A DNA stretch of 41,248 nucleotides from Clostridia bacterium. Its GTDB lineage: Bacteria; Bacillota; Clostridia; Christensenellales; UBA1242. The stretch is taken from NCBI GenBank assembly GCA_017501645.1, contig JAFVWN010000042.1, positions 1-41,248 on the forward strand, given 5' to 3'. A program made the translations under genes and the position numbers. Positions 7,627 through 15,649 of the stretch are shown one piece after another (positions within the stretch are counted from its first letter, which is position 1; every line of letters starts with the position of its first letter). Below the pieces are notes generated by a model. That model was given only the letters and a program-made list of their open reading frames with translations, was not told the origin of the DNA and did not search any database.

Positions 7627-7664
7627 AAAAAAAGAACAAAACATCAACAATTTTGTTCTTTTTT
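7627..7664 (-). terminator. Intrinsic terminator of sipL
   Basis: AAAGAACAAAA pairs with TTTTGTTCTTT across a short loop, followed on the minus strand by a T run. It lies 16 bases after the sipL stop. Confidence 0.8.
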
Positions 7665-7679
7665 GCTCTTTTTTATATT

Positions 7680-9170
7680 CTAGAAGCTTATATCTAAACC
7701 ATTGTATACAACAACTCTCATTCCTTCTCTCAACTCTTCTTCTATGCCCAGATTTTGAGCTGTTATAATTTCTGGACTTGTTAGCATTGCTTTTGCCACA
7801 CTAAATAAATCTTCATTTTCTTTTACTACATACACTTTAATGGCGGATAAAGAATCCTTACTTTCTCCAGTTTCTTCTATTTGACTAAGATAATTAACGC
7901 AAACATTTTTCATTTTCTTATATTGAACATCATACTCAATAACTGCCTCAATTTCTTTTTGCCCTCGAAGTTTGCAAGAAGTAACCTTTGATTTTATCTC
8001 GACAAAATCATCTTTATCTATTTCATTTGAAGAAATTGCAAAAGGGACAACTCCTTGAACCTTTACTTTTTCTCTGCTTTCAGTCTCACAAACTAAATCT
8101 ACAAATGTTGCACCAATAACTTTTGTTGAATCTTGCTCTTTCTTAACTTCACTAATAACACTTTTTGTTTCTAACGCAAAACAAATCTCAAAAAGTTCCT
8201 TATCTACATCAAATGAACCAACCGCCGTGTCTGTAAATCTTCCTTGACCGTCAAATGTATCCATACTAACGCATTCATAAGTTGCGTTTGTTTCTTTCTT
8301 AGTAGAGAAAGCATCTTCAACAACACTTAAAAACTCTTTGCTGTAAATAAGAGCATAGACCTTGTTTTCAATAGACATTATCAAATTTGTTTTATTGTCC
8401 GTTTCATTAATTGATGCAGAAACTTTTAAACTATCAAGACTAATAACCGCATCAACCATATTATTAGGAACAACTGAAAGTGCTCCAAACTCGTGCTTAA
8501 ATTCTGCGGTTTTTGTAAGTTCAACAATTCTGCCATTTTCTAAGCCATAAACAATAATTTCAAGTTCACCCTCAACGCAAACATTGTCAATTCCTGCAGT
8601 TGCATTTTTTAACAATATTTCACCTTTACTGTAAAGAACTTCTTCAATCTTGCCACTATGCTCAAGTTCTAAAACCTCATTGAATGTTTCTTTTACTGAA
8701 TTAACAAGCTTTTGATACTCATAACTTTTTTCATTGACAACATACTCTTCAAGATTTGTAATTGGAAGAACCTTTTCTTGCTTAACTCCATAAACCTCGA
8801 TATTTACAAGAGAAGAAATCGCCACTTCATTTGCAGAAAAACCACTTACTGTATTTTCAACAATTTTAGGGCAAATATAATAGTTGTCTATATCACAAAC
8901 CGTTTTATTTTGCCAGTCGATAACAGTTTCAACACTCGCAATCGCCCCCTCTTCCGTTTCGTACACAACCGTATATGCCGTTCTTCCCGTAAAGTCTAAG
9001 TTTTCCCCAACCTTTTCACTTGAAACAATCTTTGGTCTTGCTGAAATATGAACAATCTTCTTTATTGGTTTTTCTGCAAGAACATCAATTCTGCATAAAC
9101 TTTCAAACTGTTCACTCCCCACCATTTTTTTGCTTTCCATCACGAAAGCTTGCGAATTCTCAAACGCCAT
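7680..9170 (-). CDS. sipL: SPOCS (DUF3794) repeat protein with C-terminal LysM, SipL-like spore coat protein
   Basis: 496 residues without signal peptide or membrane helix. Three SPOCS/DUF3794-type blocks can be followed (about 30-150, 165-290, 320-430), with the typical IKKIVHISARPKIVSSE opening. The last 55 residues form a LysM domain (IKVYVVKENEDLFSVAKAML...GMRVVVYNG). This is the architecture and length of Clostridioides difficile SipL (about 520), which binds SpoIVA in the mother cell and starts coat assembly around the forespore. Start ATG 9170 follows AAAGGGGG. The divergent neighbour is veg, the arrangement I recall for clostridial sipL. A sigma-E-like promoter lies upstream. Confidence 0.88.
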   Translation of the reverse strand: MAFENSQAFVMESKKMVGSEQFESLCRIDVLAEKPIKKIVHISARPKIVSSEKVGENLDFTGRTAYTVVYETEEGAIASVETVIDWQNKTVCDIDNYYICPKIVENTVSGFSANEVAISSLVNIEVYGVKQEKVLPITNLEEYVVNEKSYEYQKLVNSVKETFNEVLELEHSGKIEEVLYSKGEILLKNATAGIDNVCVEGELEIIVYGLENGRIVELTKTAEFKHEFGALSVVPNNMVDAVISLDSLKVSASINETDNKTNLIMSIENKVYALIYSKEFLSVVEDAFSTKKETNATYECVSMDTFDGQGRFTDTAVGSFDVDKELFEICFALETKSVISEVKKEQDSTKVIGATFVDLVCETESREKVKVQGVVPFAISSNEIDKDDFVEIKSKVTSCKLRGQKEIEAVIEYDVQYKKMKNVCVNYLSQIEETGESKDSLSAIKVYVVKENEDLFSVAKAMLTSPEIITAQNLGIEEELREGMRVVVYNGLDISF

Positions 9171-9200
9171 TAAAGTTATCCCCCTTTGTGGTATTGCTAA

Positions 9201-9229
9201 AGTTTATAAGTTAACTTTTTAAAATATGC
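9201..9229 (-). promoter_or_regulatory. Candidate sigma-E-type promoter of sipL
   Basis: On the minus strand GCATATT (9223-9229), 14-bp spacer, TATAAACT (9201-9208). This fits the mother-cell sigma-E pattern (KMATATT, about 14, CATAnAnT) at all but one defined position. Confidence 0.5.
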
Positions 9230-9314
9230 ATAGAACAAACAACTTTTTTATTGATTTTAAAAATTTGATGATTAAAATTTATTTGTTTGGAAAAAATCAT
9301 TGCAAGGAGATATT

Positions 9315-9584
9315 ATGAGAAGAGAAACTATTAAACTTGAAGATATTATAAATAAAATAAAGCTTTTGCAAGGACAAGACATAAACCTTGAAGTTTCTAG
9401 AGGAAGAAAAAAGACTGAATATTACTTTGGCAAAATTGAAAACATTTACCCAAGTATTTTTACAGTCAAACCAAACAATGAAAAAAGTAGTCTTTCTTTT
9501 TCATTTGCAGATGTTTTATGTGGTGTTGTAAGTCTTAAAAGCCCTGAAGAGCCAGCGGAAACAGAAAATCAAGCAACCACTTAA
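9315..9584 (+). CDS. veg: Veg family protein
   Basis: 89 residues from ATG 9315, chosen because AAGGAGATATT precedes it; an in-frame ATG at 9300 has no ribosome site. The sequence fits Veg: an N-terminal helix (LEDIINKIKLLQGQDINLEV), then RGRKKTEYYFGKIENIYPSIFTV and the strand FSFADVLCGVV, a small beta-barrel-like fold with many basic residues. In B. subtilis, Veg (86 residues) is abundant and stimulates biofilm genes by countering SinR. That role is not shown for clostridia. Divergent from sipL. Confidence 0.9.
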   Translation: MRRETIKLEDIINKIKLLQGQDINLEVSRGRKKTEYYFGKIENIYPSIFTVKPNNEKSSLSFSFADVLCGVVSLKSPEEPAETENQATT

Positions 9585-9603
9585 CTTTTAAATTTGAACA
9601 CAA

Positions 9604-9628
9604 AAAAAAGGAGCAATTGCTCCTTTTA
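9604..9628. terminator. Bidirectional terminator between veg and the zinc-ribbon gene
   Basis: Perfect palindrome AAAGGAGCAATTGCTCCTTT with A and T runs on either side. Confidence 0.85.
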
Positions 9629-9633
9629 CTTTT

Positions 9634-10173
9634 TTATCTTTTTCTTTTTTTACTGAGGAAATCATCATCGTCATCATCGTCATCAAAATCTTCCTCATCC
9701 TCATCATCAATATCGTCAGCATCTAAACCTGAATAGTCAAAATCGTCCTCTTCATCCATAAAGTTGTCAATATCGTTGTCTCCATCACCAAAGTCATCAT
9801 CTTCATCTTCCTCTTCAAGGTCTGCAAAGCTAACAACTTCAATATCGTCATCATCAACACCAACAAGTCCGCCAAGATCACTGTCGTCATTTACTGGGTC
9901 ATCCCAAGAAGAACCGCTATCGTCTCTTTCTTCTTCGTCATCTTCTTCCCCTTCATCAACAACATCATCAAGATTGCGTCTTTTTGCACACTCATCACAC
10001 ATTACTTGGTCAACGGTAATAAGATTTTTACCGCAAAGAGTACAAAGTTCCATATCATCTTCAGCTTCAGCTGGTGTAAGCTTAAGTTCAGCTTTACAAA
10101 CTGGACAAAGTTCCTCTTCAACTAAAATATAATTAAGTTCACATCTAGGACATTTTTTATATTTACCTGCCAC
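9634..10173 (-). CDS. Zinc-ribbon protein with a long acidic tail, function unknown
   Basis: Start set at GTG 10173, eight bases after AGGAG; an upstream in-frame GTG at 10182 overlaps the ribosome site. The product is 179 residues. Residues 1-65 hold four CxxC knuckles (CPRC, CPVC, CTLC, CDEC), enough for two zinc ribbons. The remaining 110 residues are almost continuous Asp/Glu stretches broken by a few hydrophobic patches (LGGLVGV, VVSFADLE, YSGLDADDI), ending in a basic SKKRKR. Acidic tails of this kind occur in RNA polymerase delta and in nucleic-acid mimics, but no homology to them can be claimed. It has its own promoter (10220-10247) and a shared terminator with veg. Confidence 0.75.
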   Translation of the reverse strand: MAGKYKKCPRCELNYILVEEELCPVCKAELKLTPAEAEDDMELCTLCGKNLITVDQVMCDECAKRRNLDDVVDEGEEDDEEERDDSGSSWDDPVNDDSDLGGLVGVDDDDIEVVSFADLEEEDEDDDFGDGDNDIDNFMDEEDDFDYSGLDADDIDDEDEEDFDDDDDDDDFLSKKRKR

Positions 10174-10219
10174 AATACACACTCCTTAAATAACTGGGAA
10201 TTATCCCTACTTCTCATAT

Positions 10220-10247
10220 ATTATAGCGATAGATAAAGAAATGTAAA
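10220..10247 (-). promoter_or_regulatory. Sigma-A-type promoter of the zinc-ribbon gene
   Basis: On the minus strand TTTACA (10242-10247), 16-bp spacer, TATAAT (10220-10225). The remaining intergenic DNA to 10380 is AT-rich with no other signal that I can see. Confidence 0.65.
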
Positions 10248-10384
10248 CAAATTTTCAAAACTTTTTTAATTTTTTATAATTTTTATTATTAGCAAACAAC
10301 AAAAGAAATGATTTTATCTTGTTTTTTCACCTATCACAAAATTAGTTAAAACAATAGCATCAACTTCTTTTTATAATTAATCAT

Positions 10385-10414
10385 AAAAAAACGAGGTTGA
10401 CGCCTCGTTTTTTT
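10385..10414 (-). terminator. Intrinsic terminator of the BspA-like gene
   Basis: AAAAAACGAGG / CCTCGTTTTTTT around TTGACG, 36 bases after the stop at 10450. Confidence 0.85.
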
Positions 10415-10449
10415 CTATGCTCTCAAATACTATAGTAAATATTAAAAAT

Positions 10450-13400
10450 TTACGCTATTTTTACCTGTTTTTTAGGTAAAACAATATATTCCTTCTTATC
10501 AAGTAACATTTCTTCCAAATAAGAATTATCTACTTTATAAGAATCAACATTTTCTGCCGTCTCAACTTCCGCACCGCTTATCTCTTCTCCATTTGGAGCA
10601 AAAGTCAACCCAACTGCAGATTTATACTGTTCGAGTGTATAGCCATAGTTTGTTGTATAAGTAGCACTTGAAGACTTGCAATTCCAATATGTACTCCAAC
10701 CACTTGGTTTGCTTGAAGCATTTGCAACATCTGTATATATTACTAAACTACTTGAACCACCATAAAATGGTGAACTTGAATAACTTGAAGCAGATATAGT
10801 AGTTACACTGCTTGGAATATAAATGCTAGAAATTCCCGCTCCTGCAAAAACCAAATCTTGAATCTCTTTAATATTGTCATGAATATTTATAAAATCAATA
10901 ATTGTTGGATACATCGCTCCAGTATCTGTTGAAAAGCTTTTACGACCCAACACAGACATTTCACTTGATAAATAAATATTCACCCTATCAGTATAATAAA
11001 ACGACTCATAAAAAGCAAATTCTTCAAGTTCTGTTATTTCAACATCCTCATATTCTCTTGGAAAAACCAAATCAATCACTCTTTCTTCATAACCAATACC
11101 TTCACTAAAAAAATCACTTCCTATCGTATACTTTCCAAAACTATTTATTTTATAAGTAAATTGTATTTCTACATTAGTGGATTCTAAACTTCTTGTATAA
11201 AGATCCACATCACCATTAGTCAAGTCGATTGTATTATTTTTAATTGTTGTCATATAAATATCGTCTAAGAAATATCCACAACAATCTTCATATTGAAGAG
11301 GCATTTCTTCTTCTTGAACCTCGTAGGAAGAGCCAAATTTTACCATAGAACTATGGAAACTTCCATCCACATAGAAATTAATTGTTGTTGGGGTTACAAT
11401 ATTCCCCTCACTATCAATCGAACAACCATAAACAATTTCTAATTGATTAGAACTATTATAATAATTCCAATATGTACCCCAACCGCTTGGAACATTTTCC
11501 GCATTTACAACATCTGTATAGATTACTAAACTACTTGAACATTTATAAAATGGTGCATTTGAATAACTTGAAGCAGTTATTGTTGTTACTGTGCTTGGAA
11601 TATATACACTTGTTAATCTACTGCAAGAATTGAATGCAGAATTTCCTATACTTGTTACACTATCGGGGATTATTACACTTGTTAATCCACTGCAAGAATT
11701 GAATGCAGAATTTCCTATACTTGTTACACTATCGGGAATTGTTACACTTGTTAATACAATGCAAGAACGGAATGCAGAATTTCCTATACTTGTTACACTA
11801 TCGGGGATTGTTACACTTGTTAATCCACTGCAACCATAGAATACAGAATCTCCTATACTTGTTACACTATTTGGGATTATTACACTTGTTAATCTACTGC
11901 AAGAATAGAATGCAGAATTTCCTATACTTGTTACACTATCGGGGATTGTTACACTTGTTAATCTACTGCAAGAATTGAATGCAGAATTTCCTATACTTGT
12001 TACACTATCGGGAATTGTTACACTTGTTATTCCACTACAACCAGCGAATGCATCATCTCCTATACTTGTTACTTCTTCTAACACGCTTAAATCTGTACAA
12101 TTAAATCCTTGTATTATTGTGTTTGTACTTTTTTCTATTATTGCGCTCTTCCCTCTGTCTTCATATGTTGTATTAACATTAGTCACTTTTACTTCTGTCA
12201 ATCCACTGCAATAAGAGAATGCACCACCTCTTATACTTGTTACGCTATTTCCTATTATTACACTTGTTAACCCACCGCAATAAGAGAATGCTTCATACTC
12301 TATAATTGTTACACTATCGGGTATTATTAATTCTCCGGTTAATCCTCTGCAAGAATAGAATGCAGAATCTCCTATACTTGTTACACTGTCTGGTATTATT
12401 AAACTTCCGGTTAATCCACTACAAGAAGAAAATGCATAATCTCCTATACTTGTCACACCACTAGGAATAACCAAATTCCCTGTCAAACTAGAACAATTTA
12501 TAAACGAGTTTTCCAATATTTGTGTTATATTTTTTGAAATTGTTAAAGTTCCATTAAATCCACTACAACCATAGAAAGCACCATTTCCCATAGATGTTAC
12601 ATTATCAGGAATCACCAAGTCTCCAGTTAAACCAGAACACCCTCTAAAAGCTTGCATTTCCAATGTTTTAACACTGTTAGGTATAACTAAATTACCGGTC
12701 AACTTCTTACATTCAAAAAACGCTGAAATACCGATGTATGTTACTGTGTCTGGGATTTTTATTTCTCCTGTAATGTTTTTCATTGATGAAAACGCCCAGT
12801 TTGGAATAGTTGTCAAACTATTTCCAAGCACTAATCTACCTGCCAGATTATTACAATGATAAAAAGCCTTTTCTCCCATTTCTGTTACGCCATTTCCAAT
12901 AATTAAATCCCCAGTAAAACCATCACTCCATTGAAAAGCCATTTCTCCAATACTTTTTACATTGTCGGGAATAATAATACTTCCTGTCAAACTATCACAC
13001 ATACTAAAAGCTTCTTTACCTATTGTTTCTACACTATTTCCTATCGTTAATATTCCGTCAAATTTTTGACAAGCATAAAACGCCCTATACCCAACATATG
13101 TTACACCATCAGGAATTACTAAATCCCCATCAAAATCACAACCTTCAAAAGAGCGGTCACCAATATGTTTCACATTATCACTAAGCAGAAATGAGCCAGT
13201 AAAATCAAGACAATAAAAGGAACTATCTCCTATTACCTCAACACTATCAGGAATGACCATCTCTCCTTCTATACCGCTATTTATAAATGCATAATTTGAT
13301 ACTGTTTTTAATCCGTCAGGAAGTGTTATAGCGGACATATCATAACAGTTATAAAAAGCCCCTTCTGTTAAAGTTGTGGCACTTAAAATAGTTGTTTTCA

Positions 13401-14244
13401 CATTCTCATATTCTTTAGGAATAACTATATCTCCTGTTAAAACAGTACTTTTTGCTTTTATGTCATAAGAATCCGTTTCCTCATTATATAGAAAGCGGAA
13501 ATTATTTGGGTTTGCTGTTCTTGTGTAAATATTTACCCCTTCACTGCTTGTTGTTGCCTTTCTTGGAGCAAATGTTATCTCTTCACCAGTTGCAAGATTT
13601 ACTACTCCATTTGTACACTTACTTAATTTTTCATCATAAAAATATCCGCAACAGTTTTCATAATCTAGAGGCATTTCACTTTCGTCTATTGTGTAACTAT
13701 CTCCAACTTTTGTCATCGTCTTTGAAAGTGTTCCGTCTACATAAACATTAATATTCGTTGGGGTTAAATTTATAAATTCGTTTCCATCAACAAGTGCAGT
13801 TGTGCTGATTTCTAATATACCACCACTCTCTACATAAATTGCAGGTGCATTCTCTGCAAAGTTACCAGTTATTGTTCCTCCGTTAATATAACATTCACCA
13901 CCATTTGCGACATAAATAGCTCCGCCATATTTTGCATAGTTGCCAGTGATTGTACCACCTGTCATTGTAAATACTGAACCATCGCCAATATAAATAGCTC
14001 CGCCTTTCTCTGCAAAGTGCCCACTTATCTCTCCACCGCTCATATTGTATGTTGAACCAGCAGATAAATAAATTGCACCGCCTTTTTCTACACATTCACC
14101 AGTAGCGATTCTTTCAATTATTTCATTTTTATCAAGCTCTGCACTTGCTGTTACTTTAGTTTCAAAGTTAAAAGCAAAAGAAAAGCCTAGACATATTATG
14201 CCTAGAACAAATATAAAACTTAAAATTGCTTTTAGTTTTTTCAC
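10450..14244 (-). CDS. Large BspA-like leucine-rich-repeat surface protein
   Basis: 1264 residues from GTG 14244 (GGTGGAAG upstream). Order: signal peptide (1-35); glycine-rich beta-helix repeats of 22-23 residues (ECVEKGGAIYLSAGSTYNMS type, about 50-150); YVDG...CCGYF module (about 160-230); more than 20 BspA/LRR_5 repeats (about 260-910), the first ones divergent and the later ones (about 590-910) nearly uniform; a break at about 690-725 with SAIIEKSTNTIIQGF; a second YVDG...CCGYF module (about 950-1010); another short LRR block; and a C-terminal region (GYTLEQYKSAVGLTF...) ending DKKEYIVLPKKQVKIA. No LPXTG motif and no C-terminal membrane helix. Probably secreted and cell-associated, with an adhesin-like role by family analogy. 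Promoter at 14288-14316. Confidence 0.88.
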   Translation of the reverse strand: MKKLKAILSFIFVLGIICLGFSFAFNFETKVTASAELDKNEIIERIATGECVEKGGAIYLSAGSTYNMSGGEISGHFAEKGGAIYIGDGSVFTMTGGTITGNYAKYGGAIYVANGGECYINGGTITGNFAENAPAIYVESGGILEISTTALVDGNEFINLTPTNINVYVDGTLSKTMTKVGDSYTIDESEMPLDYENCCGYFYDEKLSKCTNGVVNLATGEEITFAPRKATTSSEGVNIYTRTANPNNFRFLYNEETDSYDIKAKSTVLTGDIVIPKEYENVKTTILSATTLTEGAFYNCYDMSAITLPDGLKTVSNYAFINSGIEGEMVIPDSVEVIGDSSFYCLDFTGSFLLSDNVKHIGDRSFEGCDFDGDLVIPDGVTYVGYRAFYACQKFDGILTIGNSVETIGKEAFSMCDSLTGSIIIPDNVKSIGEMAFQWSDGFTGDLIIGNGVTEMGEKAFYHCNNLAGRLVLGNSLTTIPNWAFSSMKNITGEIKIPDTVTYIGISAFFECKKLTGNLVIPNSVKTLEMQAFRGCSGLTGDLVIPDNVTSMGNGAFYGCSGFNGTLTISKNITQILENSFINCSSLTGNLVIPSGVTSIGDYAFSSCSGLTGSLIIPDSVTSIGDSAFYSCRGLTGELIIPDSVTIIEYEAFSYCGGLTSVIIGNSVTSIRGGAFSYCSGLTEVKVTNVNTTYEDRGKSAIIEKSTNTIIQGFNCTDLSVLEEVTSIGDDAFAGCSGITSVTIPDSVTSIGNSAFNSCSRLTSVTIPDSVTSIGNSAFYSCSRLTSVIIPNSVTSIGDSVFYGCSGLTSVTIPDSVTSIGNSAFRSCIVLTSVTIPDSVTSIGNSAFNSCSGLTSVIIPDSVTSIGNSAFNSCSRLTSVYIPSTVTTITASSYSNAPFYKCSSSLVIYTDVVNAENVPSGWGTYWNYYNSSNQLEIVYGCSIDSEGNIVTPTTINFYVDGSFHSSMVKFGSSYEVQEEEMPLQYEDCCGYFLDDIYMTTIKNNTIDLTNGDVDLYTRSLESTNVEIQFTYKINSFGKYTIGSDFFSEGIGYEERVIDLVFPREYEDVEITELEEFAFYESFYYTDRVNIYLSSEMSVLGRKSFSTDTGAMYPTIIDFINIHDNIKEIQDLVFAGAGISSIYIPSSVTTISASSYSSSPFYGGSSSLVIYTDVANASSKPSGWSTYWNCKSSSATYTTNYGYTLEQYKSAVGLTFAPNGEEISGAEVETAENVDSYKVDNSYLEEMLLDKKEYIVLPKKQVKIA
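11600..12480 (-). repeat. Tandem 69-bp LRR-coding repeats
   Basis: About a dozen 69-bp units, several differing by only a few bases. Adjacent units beginning CTGCAAGAATTGAATGCAG sit exactly 69 bp apart (11620 and 11689). The array is interrupted at about 12070-12190 by a non-LRR insertion. Confidence 0.88.
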
Positions 14245-14287
14245 TTATCTTCCACCCTTTTCTTTAGTTTATATCTTTACACATATT

Positions 14288-14316
14288 ATTATATATAATA
14301 TTTTGAAAAAGACCAA
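14288..14316 (-). promoter_or_regulatory. Sigma-A-type promoter of the BspA-like gene, shared version
   Basis: On the minus strand TTGGTC (14311-14316), 17-bp spacer, TATAAT (14288-14293). The core is the same as at 1650 and 40944; the sequence upstream of the -35 differs. Confidence 0.6.
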
Positions 14317-14396
14317 ACGATTTTAAGGGCTTTTTTGTTTTTTTTACACAAAAAAACACATTTTGTATATAGAAAGTTAAAATTGATACCAGCACA

Positions 14397-14740
14397 AGGC
14401 TCGGCGGGTTTTTGTCTTCCCTATCTATAGTATAGAGGGGTAAGTTTGCCCCTTGAAGAAGGCTCGCCAAGTAACCTTTCGCTCGACTTTATTTCCATAA
14501 ACGAGTGTGAAAGGTTTGCTTGACAGTAAACACAATTTCTTCTAACCCTCGAAGGCTAAAATTGGTTCTTCCGCAAGTCTCGGTAGGTTTTGTCTTACCT
14601 ATCTATAGTATAGAGGGGTAAGTTTGCTCCTTGAAGAAGGCTCGCCAAGTAACCTTTCGCTCGACTTTATTTCCATAAACGAGTGTGAAAGGTTTGCTTG
14701 GCAGTAAACACACTTCAAGGAGTGAAATTACCCCTCTATA
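14397..14740. repeat. Palindromic repeat array between a BspA-like gene and spo0A (element A)
   Basis: Two tandem copies with an offset of about 178 bp (14399-14535 and 14577-14713) plus a partial lead-in. In the copy next to spo0A, 14609-14636 pairs with 14713-14740 over 28 bp with one mismatch and two G-T pairs. Inside is a second stem (CAAG.AACCTTTC with GAAAGGTT.CTTG, then CTCG with CGAG) topped by TTTAT-TTCC-ATAAA. The right outer arm includes the last codons and the stop of spo0A. Conserved unpaired parts are AAGGCTCG on the left and CAGTAAAC on the right. The same core is found at 29318-29799. Confidence 0.85.
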
Positions 14741-15510
14741 AGCATTTTGTCGGCAAGCAAAGCAATAAACTCCCCATTCGTTGGTTTTTCATTACTTGAA
14801 TAAACCTTGACACCAAAAAGAGTGTTGATATTTTCTATCTTTCCCCTATTCCAAGCAACCTCTATTGCGTGGCGAATAGCACGCTCAACCTTGCTTGCTG
14901 AAGTATCAAATCTTTCCGCTATAGACGGATACAGTTTTTTTGTTATTGAGTTGACAATCTCTGGTGTTTCAATGGCCATTTTGATTGCTTCTCTTAAAAA
15001 ATGATAACCTTTAATGTGTGCAGGAATACCAACAGTTATAAAAATATTTGTAATTTTTTCTTCCATTTGTTTATTTTTGTTTTGTCTTACACTTTCAAAA
15101 GGAAGGACATTTGTAACCATAGGCATAACAGCCTCGTGAGGTTCAAACATCTCCATCATTCTTTTATAAATAATATCTCCAGAAGCAGGCTTAACCATAT
15201 AATATCCCACTCCCAAACTCATAGCTTTTTGCACAAAAGTTTCACTTGAAAGAGAGCTTACAACTATTATTTTTAGGTCTGGAATTTGCTTTTTAGCCTC
15301 TTCAATCACCACATATCCATCAATGCCAGAAAGCATTACATCTAAAATCAAAACATCCGGTTTAAAAGTTAAAACTTTACTAAGAGTATCTTCTCCACCA
15401 ATTGAAAGTTCTACTTTTTCAATAAACTCCTTGCCTTGAATTTCTTCCATTAATTTTTTACTATTTTCTTTGTTTTCATCTGCAATTAATACTGAAATTT
15501 GCTCGTTCAT
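14728..15510 (-). CDS. spo0A: Sporulation master regulator Spo0A
   Basis: 260 residues. The N-terminal receiver domain has the acidic pocket (D11, E12), phosphoacceptor D57 (LILDVMLSGIDGY), S85/S86 and K107 (YYMVKPAS). A linker follows, then the Spo0A effector domain with its two hallmark segments TNIFITVGIPAHIKGYHFLR (about 153-172) and SKVERAIRHAIEVAWNRG (about 206-223, DNA-recognition helix). Phosphorylated Spo0A dimers bind 0A boxes and start sporulation. The stop codon lies inside a 132-nt palindrome (element A), so the mRNA 3' end would be strongly folded. Upstream are two hairpins separating it from valS. No convincing 0A box is seen in its own upstream region (TTGTCGAT at 15630 is a weak match). 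Confidence 0.97.
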   Translation of the reverse strand: MNEQISVLIADENKENSKKLMEEIQGKEFIEKVELSIGGEDTLSKVLTFKPDVLILDVMLSGIDGYVVIEEAKKQIPDLKIIVVSSLSSETFVQKAMSLGVGYYMVKPASGDIIYKRMMEMFEPHEAVMPMVTNVLPFESVRQNKNKQMEEKITNIFITVGIPAHIKGYHFLREAIKMAIETPEIVNSITKKLYPSIAERFDTSASKVERAIRHAIEVAWNRGKIENINTLFGVKVYSSNEKPTNGEFIALLADKMLIEG

Positions 15511-15583
15511 AAATATATATTTCCTTAAAATTATTCTTGCCTTTTTGTGGCAGGTGCTTTCAATATTATCACAAATAAAATAA

Positions 15584-15606
15584 AGCCCCTATCAAATCTA
15601 GGAGCC
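15584..15606 (-). terminator. Hairpin upstream of spo0A, possible second terminator
   Basis: GGCTCCTA pairs with TAGGGGCT (two G-T pairs) and is followed on the minus strand by TTATTTTATTT. It may back up the valS terminator or act as an attenuator of read-through into spo0A. Confidence 0.45.
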
Positions 15607-15649
15607 CATTTTATCGAACCAAGAACAATATTGTCGATATATGCCGATA

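Noticed and set aside
9764..10132. Plus-strand poly-serine open frame
   Set aside because: Antisense of the Asp/Glu-rich tail of the zinc-ribbon gene.
11600..12480. Regular short repeats that could be taken for a CRISPR array
   Set aside because: The period is 69 bp (a multiple of 3), the frame stays open, and the units code leucine-rich repeats with no unique spacers. No cas gene is present.
14397..14740. Diversity-generating retroelement hairpin or recombination target
   Set aside because: No reverse transcriptase, template repeat or variable region is seen, and the adjacent gene is spo0A, which is not a variable protein.
14397..14740. Insertion sequence remnant
   Set aside because: No transposase fragment in any frame and no target duplications that I can see; the arms match the adjacent gene end instead of being fixed.
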